Below, piece by piece: positions 7,497-13,556 of a stretch of DNA of 26,295 nt. The position numbers were made by a program, and so were the translations under genes. The notes under the pieces are model-generated. The model was not told the origin of the DNA. It was given only the letters and a program-made list of their open reading frames with translations, and searched no databases. The stretch's first letter is position 1. Each line of letters starts with the position of its first letter. Source of the stretch: Chlamydiia bacterium (GTDB lineage Bacteria > Chlamydiota > Chlamydiia > Chlamydiales > SM23-39); NCBI GenBank assembly GCA_016194825.1, contig JACQAR010000077.1, forward strand, positions 1 through 26,295, in the 5' to 3' direction.

Positions 7497-8157
7497 GATA
7501 TTCAGGCCTCAAATACATGGTCCCATTTGCACAATGAACAAGAATAGCATGAATTCTCCATTGTTGAGCAAGAGCAATTGCCTCCTGCTTCGAGAGCCAA
7601 ACATCTTTTCCATTTTGCTGAATACAATATTCGCAAATCACCCCACGCTTCATACGGACGCAGGAAATATAATATTTAGGGATAAAATCTTCCTTCCCCT
7701 CTTCCCACTTTTCTGTCTCTTCAATGGCACGCCAGAATTTTTCAAATTCCTTGTCATTGAGTGATTTTACCTTACGCTCAGGGTCGAATCCTGTCTTGGA
7801 GACAATGATGTTGATGTAGTTCGGATTGCTCTTGTCGTAATAAATCATGGCTTCTCTCAACGTTTTAGGAGAATACTTGGAGCCTTTGAGCATCACCACA
7901 AGAGCTTCATGACCTGTTTCATAATCTGGGTAAACCGCATACTCATCTTTGTCGTCTCCAGCTTTTCCTATGGCACGTCGATCTCTACTTGTACTGTATG
8001 GAGAGGCATGAAGATTGCCAGGATTATTACATCTCCATGCTCTTGACCCTCCCCCACGGATCGTCATATTTCCCTGTTCGTCAAAGTATTGAACCGTAAA
8101 CATTTTTTCCGACTCTCCGCAGTTTGGGGGTCCAACCTGAGCTCTTATAAAAACCAT
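7465..8157 (-). CDS. Lysozyme-like (NNPGN-type) protein with DUF3892-like C-terminus
   Basis: The N-terminal part carries SRAWRCNNPGNLHASPYS, then AVYPDYETGHEALVVMLKG and TLREAMIYYDKSNPNYINII. This pattern occurs in phage structural/lytic and secreted lysozyme-like proteins. The C-terminal ~55 residues (WLSKQEAIALAQ... ILVHCANGTMYLRPEY) resemble DUF3892. There is no signal peptide. There are two plausible starts: ATG 8157 with AGAGG four bases upstream, or ATG 8103 (MFTVQYFDEQGN), where the recognisable protein begins. A truncated relative lies at 4041-4439. A peptidoglycan-directed role is inferred from family resemblance; no catalytic residue could be confirmed. Confidence 0.6.
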   Translation of the reverse strand: MVFIRAQVGPPNCGESEKMFTVQYFDEQGNMTIRGGGSRAWRCNNPGNLHASPYSTSRDRRAIGKAGDDKDEYAVYPDYETGHEALVVMLKGSKYSPKTLREAMIYYDKSNPNYINIIVSKTGFDPERKVKSLNDKEFEKFWRAIEETEKWEEGKEDFIPKYYISCVRMKRGVICEYCIQQNGKDVWLSKQEAIALAQQWRIHAILVHCANGTMYLRPEYHGKRFREMVC

Positions 8158-8192
8158 ACATCCTCTTTATTAAAAAGAGCAGCTTAAAAGGT

Positions 8193-8210
8193 TATGCTTA
8201 ATTAAGCATA
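8193..8210. promoter_or_regulatory. Perfect 18-bp palindrome
   Basis: TATGCTTAATTAAGCATA is its own reverse complement. It overlaps the stop codon of the broken gene upstream (TAA at 8202-8204 on the minus strand) and lies about 35 bases upstream of the lysozyme-like gene. It could be an operator. A small hairpin (8163-8179) follows it. Confidence 0.4.
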
Positions 8211-8620
8211 GTATGAGGTCGGGTCTATCGACGGCTTTGCTGCCATCTCATACTGTCGTCTCGCCTCAAAACTCGGAAAGCCCTCCCATAATCTGTATTC
8301 TTTTTGCAACCCACTTTCAGGGCTAACAATCGCATGATGTGCTGAGGTTCTCTCAAAGACAGACAGTGTTGATCTGGGGGACCAACCCTTTCGCTCATGT
8401 TTCGCAAGAATTGGCATAACTGATCAATGCTCAGCCCATAATTTTGATTCCATTCTTCAGAGTGCAATTTTAAATAATCTCAAAACAGGTCTACCGCTTT
8501 ATCGGGGGTATCCTGATAACGGGTTAACGCCCCAACAACAAGAGTGCCCCAAAATAGTTCATCTTTCTCTAAAATTTTCCCCAAAAACCTCTCAACTTCA
8601 GGTTTTGCTTTTTCAAATGC
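8202..8620 (-). pseudogene. Unrecognised gene remnant with a nonsense codon and a frameshift
   Basis: Three collinear pieces read as one protein. The first is FEKAKPEVERFLGKILEKDE followed by LFWGTLVVGALTRYQDTPDK, ending at TGA 8480-8482. The second, in the same frame, is DYLKLHSEEWNQNYGLSIDQ and continues through VGPPDQHCLSLREPQHI. After a one-base shift near 8330-8340 comes IVSPESGLQKEYRLWEGFPS, ending PSIDPTSYYA. The continuity of sensible protein across both lesions is the evidence for a former gene. I do not recognise the family. A further TAA at 8621-8623 and no start suggest that the N-terminus is lost too. Confidence 0.6.
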
Positions 8621-8669
8621 TTAAGGATAGATCGCCGTGACCGAAAAAGATTCCAGTCACAATCATTTG

Positions 8670-8990
8670 ACCTGACCCCCAACTTAGGTCCACTTGTAAG
8701 TTAAGGGTCATGCTGTTTTCGCAAAGTTTTTCATCGCTTCCTTAGCGTATGCCTCGGGCGTTATCCCTTTCAGGGAACTGTGCGGACGGCATTGATTATA
8801 GTCCTTCTGCCATATTTCAATCAGGCTTCCTGCTTCTTCCAGCGTCTCAAACCAATGTTCATTCAGACACTCATCCCGGATTCGTCCATTAAAGCTTTCA
8901 ATATACGAGTTCTGTACAGGTTTCCCTGGTGAATCTTCAAATTGGGTGCTCACTTCTCGTTTTCGCCAGGACACCTGCAAAGTCGTCTTA
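8670..8990 (-). mobile_element. IS3-family element remnant
   Basis: The C-terminal 90 codons of an IS3 OrfB transposase (8708-8980) are present: PGKPVQNSYIESFNGRIRDECLNEHWF, with the final Glu of the DDE triad in YIESFNG, and DYNQCRPHSSL. The catalytic Asp residues and orfA are missing. The right end probably lies near 8670, where TGACCTGACCCCC looks like an IS3-type terminal repeat. No left end was found. The ten bases CAGGACACCT occur at the broken edge (about 8968) and again near 9058. Confidence 0.75.
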
Positions 8991-9056
8991 TAGCCCCCTC
9001 ATCAGCGCTAGAGTCCGCTTAGGCCTACTCAGCAATTGAGCGCTCCATTTAATTTT

Positions 9057-9740
9057 TCAGGACACCTCAGGCTTTAAGAAGAAGGACGTATCTCCTGATT
9101 GATGAAGGTATTCAGCAACGTGGATGCCAGCTTTGTCGAGTTCGAGAAGCTCGATGCACTCGTGATTTTTTCCTGTGCAGAGGATGAGACCGATAGGAGA
9201 CTCCTCGTTAGGCTGCCGTTCGTATTTATCAAGCCAGCGAAGATAGAGTTCCATCTGTCCTTTGTAGTCGGGCTTGAAGTCACCTGCTTTGAGTTCGATA
9301 GCAACCAGTCTGCGAAGACGGCGATGGAAGAAGAGAAGGTCGAGGTGGAAGTCAACATTGTCTACCACGATACGCTTTTGACGAGCCATGAAAGTAAAAC
9401 CGACTCCGAATTCAAGGAGGAATTGTTCCATTTCACGCATGATGGCGTCTTCGAGGTCTTTCTCTATGTAATGATCGTCGAGATTAAGGAACTCAAGAAT
9501 ATACGGATCACGGAACACAAGATCGGGCGAAAGTTGATCTTCTTTGCGAAGCAGCGCAATTTCCGCATCGATTAAAGATTCTGGCTTTTTGGAAAGCGCC
9601 GTCCGTTCAAAGAGCATGGAGGTAATCTTCTTATCAAGAGTGCGCACGTTCCACTTTTCAATACGACACATTTCAGCGTAAAAATCGCGCTTAAGAGAGT
9701 CTTTGATAGGGATCAGAATCGTAAAGTGCGTCCAACTCAA
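9057..9740 (-). pseudogene. DUF1016/YhcG-type PDDEXK nuclease, N-terminally truncated
   Basis: The 227 residues beginning LSWTHFTILIPIKDSLKRDF match the middle and C-terminal part of DUF1016 family proteins. The PDDEXK nuclease core is visible as VDFHLDLLFFHRRLRRLVAIELKAG (Asp...ExK). Full-length members are about 340-370 residues, so roughly the first 110-140 (the DUF1016_N domain) are absent. The break coincides with the long hairpin at 9738-9781. The usual family C-terminus also seems replaced (SGDTSFFLKPEVS). The only start in frame is a TTG inside the hairpin arm. Known members are linked to restriction-like or mobile functions; this copy is probably inactive. Confidence 0.75.
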
Positions 9741-9781
9741 TCGAGTAGGAGGGAGCGTTTCCGCTCCCTCCTACTCGATTG
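9738..9781. repeat. Perfect 20-bp stem, 4-base-loop hairpin
   Basis: Arms 9738-9757 and 9762-9781 are exact reverse complements around the loop TTTC. No T tract follows on the minus strand, and on the plus strand the bases after it (TAACTTCTTT) are only moderately T-rich. It marks the exact break in the DUF1016 gene. Confidence 0.85.
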
Positions 9782-9789
9782 TAACTTCT

Positions 9790-10014
9790 TTATTCATGGG
9801 CACTTCCTTTGAGAATTCTCTCTGAAATATGGTCGCTAAATTTTTTACTATGTTTTGCGTCGAGGTTGGAATAACGAAGCAATTGAGAAAGAGTGCGGTG
9901 CCCCATGATTGAAGGGTTGAGCGATTGGCGTATGTGCTGGTTAAATGTTTTGTTCATCGCACCATTTTTGCACCATAAAGCCAAAATCATGGACTCAAAG
10001 AATTTTTGAGTCAA
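9790..10014 (-). pseudogene. Tyrosine recombinase (integrase) C-terminal remnant
   Basis: The stretch NPSIMGHRTLSQLLRYSNLDAKH resembles the C-terminal box of phage-type integrases, with the GH histidine, an RY pair with the candidate nucleophilic Tyr, and the trailing NL...H segment. Only about 60 family-like residues remain, without the catalytic Arg boxes. Its place, within 270 bases of the tRNA-Lys, fits the integrase of a tRNA-targeting island. Confidence 0.5.
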
Positions 10015-10059
10015 GACGATTCGAGCTGATGTGCTATGGATTCAATGAGATAGAAGAAT

Positions 10060-10169
10060 GAGACTTGATGGATTCCGGGCTTCCCGCCGGTTCGGAGCAA
10101 GCTCCTCACTTCTCATCCATCCGCAAGCCAAGACTTTGGCTCTCTTAAGTCTCAATTTTGAGACAAATT
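10060..10169 (-). repeat. 110-bp tandem unit 1 with tRNA-like element
   Basis: This is identical to the next unit except for one base (A/G near 10125). On the minus strand, the 94 bases 10153 to 10060 begin GAGACTT and end AAGTCTC, exactly the acceptor stem of the adjacent tRNA-Lys. The last 16 bases equal the tRNA 3' end. A 16-base linker (10154-10169) follows. Internal stems include GAGCCAA/TTGGCTC, GATGGAT/ATCCATC and GGAGC/GCTCC. Confidence 0.9.
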
Positions 10170-10279
10170 GAGACTTGATGGATTCCGGGCTTCCCGCCGG
10201 TTCGGAGCAAGCTCCTCACTTCTCATCCATCCGCGAGCCAAGACTTTGGCTCTCTTAAGTCTCAATTTTGAGACAAATT
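10170..10279 (-). repeat. 110-bp tandem unit 2 with tRNA-like element
   Basis: This is the second copy, abutting the 3' end of the intact tRNA-Lys at 10280. The three GAGACTTGATGGATTC starts (plus strand) are at 10060, 10170 and 10280, exactly 110 apart. It could be transcribed as an extension of the tRNA-Glu/tRNA-Lys transcript. Confidence 0.9.
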
Positions 10280-10350
10280 GAGACTTGATGGATTCGAACC
10301 ATCGACCCTCTCATTAAAAGTGAGATGCTCTACCACTGAGCTAAAGTCTC
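10280..10350 (-). tRNA. tRNA-Lys (TTT)
   Basis: A 71-base cloverleaf with acceptor stem GAGACTT/AAGTCTC, D arm GCTC...GAGC, anticodon stem TCTCA/TGAGA with loop CTTTTAA (anticodon TTT), and T arm GATGG/CCATC with loop TTCGAAT. CCA is not encoded. Its 3' end is the apparent integration target of the island. Confidence 0.95.
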
Positions 10351-10356
10351 GTTGTT

Positions 10357-10430
10357 GACCCCGACGGGATTCGAACCCGTGTTATCGGAATGAAAATCCG
10401 GTGTCCTAGACCGGGCTAGACGACGGGGCC
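10357..10430 (-). tRNA. tRNA-Glu (TTC)
   Basis: A 74-base cloverleaf with acceptor stem GGCCCCG/CGGGGTC (one G-U pair) and anticodon loop TTTTCAT (anticodon TTC). The outermost anticodon-stem pair is a C-A mismatch. The T arm is ACGGG/CCCGT with loop TTCGAAT. It lies six bases from tRNA-Lys and is probably cotranscribed with it. Confidence 0.93.
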
Positions 10431-10482
10431 AGATTTACAAAACGTAAATTAGTTTAGCTTATCCTGCTTATTATAATCAACA

Positions 10483-11037
10483 TCAAACGGTCATGATCTC
10501 CTTTTCCTTTTCGGAACAGGCTGTCTCTATGTCCTTGCAAAACCGATCGGTCCAGTCTTGGATCATCTTTTCATTTTTCTTCATGAGATCCTCTGAGAGA
10601 ACCCCTTCCGCTTTTTGTTTGCGTACCAGATCATTGAACTTGCGGCGCAAATCGCGCATCACAATCTTGGCCTTCTCTCCGAGTTCCTTGCACTGCTTGG
10701 CAATCTGCTTGCGGATCGATTCATCCATCGGCGGTACGTTGATCCGGATCACTTTCCCATCTACCATCGGATTGATGCCGAGATTCGCCGATTCTATCCC
10801 TTTCTTGATGGCATGTACGTTGTTGAGATCAAAAGGTGTAACAAGGATCTGACGTGGCTCAGGAACCGTTACGTTGGCCAGTTCTTTGAGACGAAGATGA
10901 CTTCCATACACCTCTACTGTGACCTTGTCGAGCATCGCTGAGCTGGCTCGCCCAGTCCGCAGAGCTTTGAGCTCCGATTTTAAGTGGTCCAGGGCTTTTT
11001 GCATTTCCCCTTTCACATCTTTCTCGATTTGACTCAT
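10483..11037 (-). CDS. frr: Ribosome recycling factor
   Basis: A 184-residue protein of the usual RRF length. It has the conserved start LDHLKSELKALRTGRASSAMLDKVTVEVYG, the hinge and domain II (PEPRQILVTPFD) and the C-terminal helix (VRKQKAEGVLSEDLMKK). It splits post-termination ribosomes together with EF-G in the cytoplasm. Its ATG (11035-11037) overlaps the pyrH stop by ATGA, so the two are translationally coupled in the rpsB-tsf-pyrH-frr operon. It is the last gene before the tRNA-Glu/tRNA-Lys pair. Confidence 0.97.
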   Translation of the reverse strand: MSQIEKDVKGEMQKALDHLKSELKALRTGRASSAMLDKVTVEVYGSHLRLKELANVTVPEPRQILVTPFDLNNVHAIKKGIESANLGINPMVDGKVIRINVPPMDESIRKQIAKQCKELGEKAKIVMRDLRRKFNDLVRKQKAEGVLSEDLMKKNEKMIQDWTDRFCKDIETACSEKEKEIMTV

Positions 11038-11732
11038 GTTCCCTCCACTAGCGTGCCAATGGGTTCATTGGCTACAGCGCGTTGTAAACTTTGTTCCGCA
11101 AATAGATCAAACACCCGGATCGGCATCTGGTTCTCACGACAAATAGTGATCGCCGTCAGATCCATCACCTGCAGTTGCTTGGATAACACTTGGGTGTAGG
11201 TCAGCATATCAAATTTGATTGCTTTGGGGTTTCTTTTCGGATCTTCGGTATAAATGCCATCTACTTGGGTCGCTTTCAGAAGAATGTCAGCGTCGATTTC
11301 AACGGCGCGCAGAGCAGCCGCTGTGTCGGTCGTAAAGTAGGGCTGGCCTGTTCCTCCGACAAAAAGGACAATCTCTTGGTTTTCTAGAGCGGCGATGGCG
11401 TTTTGCCAAGAGTAGAGCTCGACAAAGCTGCCACAGGCAAACGCGCTCATGACGCGAACAGGAAGACCTTGGGCAATTAGGGTGCGCTGCAAGGCAATCC
11501 CGTTCATCACGGTAGCAAGCATGCCCATCTGATCAGCAGGGGTGCGCTCTAAGGGAAGGCGTGCCCCACGGAATATATTGCCGCCGCCAATGACGAGTGC
11601 GATCTGAATCCCTTGCTGATGCAAAAGAGCCAGATCGGCCGCGATCTTCTGGCATACTTGCCCATCGATCCCAAAATTTTGCTCCCCCATGAGGGCTTCG
11701 CCCGACAGTTTGAGCAAAATGCGCTGTTTCAT
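11034..11732 (-). CDS. pyrH: UMP kinase
   Basis: A 232-residue amino-acid-kinase-fold enzyme that phosphorylates UMP to UDP. It has KLSGEALMG at the N-terminus, VIGGGNIFRG and DQMGMLATVMNG for the nucleotide and UMP sites, and FVGGTGQPYFTTDTAAALRA. ATG 11730-11732 (MKQRILLKLSGEAL) is chosen because it matches the family start and overlaps the tsf stop as ATGA. The frame is open for 21 more codons upstream, but those lie inside tsf. It is the third gene of the operon. Confidence 0.97.
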   Translation of the reverse strand: MKQRILLKLSGEALMGEQNFGIDGQVCQKIAADLALLHQQGIQIALVIGGGNIFRGARLPLERTPADQMGMLATVMNGIALQRTLIAQGLPVRVMSAFACGSFVELYSWQNAIAALENQEIVLFVGGTGQPYFTTDTAAALRAVEIDADILLKATQVDGIYTEDPKRNPKAIKFDMLTYTQVLSKQLQVMDLTAITICRENQMPIRVFDLFAEQSLQRAVANEPIGTLVEGT

Positions 11733-12577
11733 TGTCCTACTTTCCAGCGCCAGAAACAGCGGATCGAAAGGGGTTTGCCTACTTTTTTCGCGCAAAGGTC
11801 AAGGAATTGCTGCACTGTGACCGAGTTGTCCTTGATGTACTTTTGGTGGATCAAGCAAACTTGGTCGGTAAAGGCTTTGATTTTTCCTGCCACAATTTTA
11901 TCCATGATGTTGGCGGGCTTCCCTTCGAGCTGCGAACGGGCGATCTCCTCTTCACGCGCGACGACGTGTGCGGGGATCTCCTCTGGCTTAAGGTAATCGG
12001 GATTTTCAGCTGCTACATGCATGGCGATCTCTTTGGCAATGCCCTCTTGGTCATGAGCGCCTTGGATCTCGACAACCACGACGAGCTTGCCGCCCATGTG
12101 GGAGTAAATGCCATAAGAGCTATCGGAGTGTTTGTGGATCACTTCTAGTCGCTTGATCTGGATGTTCTCGCCAAGCGCTTGGATGACGAGGTTGCGGTAC
12201 TGGTCAATGGTGATCGATCGATCTTTGAAGTAGGGCTGGAGCAAAAAGTCGGCTAAAGACTTTGGCTTTGTTTCGGCTGCTTGCTTGACACAGTCGTGCA
12301 AAAAGTGCTTGAACCGGTCGTTTTGCGTAACGAAATCGGTCTCGGCATTCGCTTCCGCTACAACGAGAACTTGCTTGTCTTCGTGGGTCACGATGAGCCC
12401 TTCTTTGGTCTCGCGTCCCTCTTTTTTGACGCCAGCGGCCATTCCGGCTTTGCGCAAGACGTCGATCGCTTTTTCCATATCGCCTTCAGCCAAGACCAAC
12501 GCCTCTTTGCATTTGCCCATGCCAACGCCTGTCTTTTCTCTGAGATCGCGGATCATTTCAGAAGTGATTTCTCTCAT
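11729..12577 (-). CDS. tsf: Elongation factor Ts
   Basis: A 282-residue nucleotide-exchange factor for EF-Tu. It has the N-terminal UBA-like domain with the TGVGMGKCKEAL signature, the core MAAGVKKEGRETKEGLIV and ETDFVTQNDRFK, and HVAAENPDYL in the second half. The start is taken at ATG 12575-12577, which has AGGGAAG five bases upstream. An ATG six codons earlier (12595) overlaps the end of rpsB and lacks such a site. The C-terminus is standard. Confidence 0.96.
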   Translation of the reverse strand: MREITSEMIRDLREKTGVGMGKCKEALVLAEGDMEKAIDVLRKAGMAAGVKKEGRETKEGLIVTHEDKQVLVVAEANAETDFVTQNDRFKHFLHDCVKQAAETKPKSLADFLLQPYFKDRSITIDQYRNLVIQALGENIQIKRLEVIHKHSDSSYGIYSHMGGKLVVVVEIQGAHDQEGIAKEIAMHVAAENPDYLKPEEIPAHVVAREEEIARSQLEGKPANIMDKIVAGKIKAFTDQVCLIHQKYIKDNSVTVQQFLDLCAKKVGKPLSIRCFWRWKVGQ

Positions 12578-12587
12578 TGCGGCTTCC

Positions 12588-13361
12588 CTATTCATCTGAT
12601 TCTTCTTCTTCGGTTTCTTCTTCCTCTTCCTCGTCGTCTTTGGAAACGGGAACGTTCATATCGTTCTTCTGGTCGATGATCGCTTGAGTCAGCGCACTCA
12701 GAATCACTTTGATGCTCTTGAGAGCATCATCGTTGCAGGCAATGACGTAGTCGATCGGATCGGGATCGCAATTGGTGTCGACGAGCGCCATTACGGGAAT
12801 GCCCAACTTATTCGCCTCTGCTACGGCGATGTGCTCTTTGCTAGGATCTACTACAATGAGGAGGCCTGGAGGCTTTCTCATGGCTCGGATGCCTGCGAGG
12901 TTGCGGTTGAGTTTGGCCTGCTCTTTGCTCAGCACGGAGAGTTCTTTCTTGTTGAACCCTTCTCCGCCCGATGTAATCCGTTTTTCAATTCGCTCCAAAG
13001 TTTTCACCGACTGACGGATGGTGGTGAGGTTGGTCAAAGTACCTCCGAGCCAGCGTTCGCAGACGTAAAACTCTCCGCACGCCTCTGCGCATTCCTTGAT
13101 GACTGCTTTGGCTTGCTTTTTCGTTCCTACAAACAGAATCGGACGGCGCTTGGCAGCCAATTCTTTGACGAATTGAGCTGATGCGCGGATCTGCTGCAAT
13201 GTTTTGGCCAAATCGATGATATAGATCCCATTGCGCTCCTCGAAAATGAATCGCTTCATCTTCGGGTTCCAGCGATGGGTTTGGTGGCCAAAATGGGCTC
13301 CTGATTCAAGTAATTCTTTAATTGTGACTTGTGCGTCTTGTTGTTGTTCTGCTGTAGCCAA
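12588..13361 (-). CDS. rpsB: 30S ribosomal protein S2
   Basis: A 257-residue S2 with LLESGAHFGHQTHRWNPKMKRFIF near the start, RPILFVGTKKQAKAVI and IPVMALVDTNCDPDPIDYVIACNDDA. It carries a highly acidic C-terminal tail of about 20 residues, almost all Asp/Glu. The start is a TTG (13359-13361) with GAGG four bases upstream. It heads the translation-factor operon, with tRNA-Gly 30 bases upstream on the same strand. Confidence 0.97.
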   Translation of the reverse strand: MATAEQQQDAQVTIKELLESGAHFGHQTHRWNPKMKRFIFEERNGIYIIDLAKTLQQIRASAQFVKELAAKRRPILFVGTKKQAKAVIKECAEACGEFYVCERWLGGTLTNLTTIRQSVKTLERIEKRITSGGEGFNKKELSVLSKEQAKLNRNLAGIRAMRKPPGLLIVVDPSKEHIAVAEANKLGIPVMALVDTNCDPDPIDYVIACNDDALKSIKVILSALTQAIIDQKNDMNVPVSKDDEEEEEETEEEESDE

Positions 13362-13390
13362 AGTTCCTCTACTTAGTTTGGTTTTTACTA

Positions 13391-13460
13391 GCGCCTGGAC
13401 AGAATTGAACTGACACTCGTAGCTTGGAAGGCTACTGTTCTACCATTGAACTACAGGCGC
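13391..13460 (-). tRNA. tRNA-Gly (TCC)
   Basis: A 70-base cloverleaf with acceptor stem GCGCCTG/CAGGCGC, anticodon stem GTAGC/GCTAC and loop CTTCCAA (anticodon TCC). The T stem has one mismatch. It lies directly upstream of rpsB on the same strand and is likely cotranscribed with it. Confidence 0.93.
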
Positions 13461-13556
13461 ACAAAGACTAAAAAACGATTACTATTTTTACCTTAAAATC
13501 GCTTTTTTTCCAAGAGCAAAGAGAAAAAAAGGAGATTTTGATACTTTCAATAGCTG

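Noticed and set aside
9099..9575. 158-codon plus-strand frame
   Set aside because: It is opposite the DUF1016 remnant, whose family match is clear.
10060..10350. CRISPR-like array near tRNA-Lys
   Set aside because: There are only two complete 110-bp copies with no variable spacers, and the repeat contains tRNA ends.
10470..10475. TATAAT box upstream of tRNA-Glu
   Set aside because: No -35 hexamer at proper spacing was found, so it is not called as a promoter.
12684..13181. 165-codon plus-strand frame opposite rpsB
   Set aside because: It is antisense to a certain ribosomal protein gene, with no recognisable protein or ribosome site.
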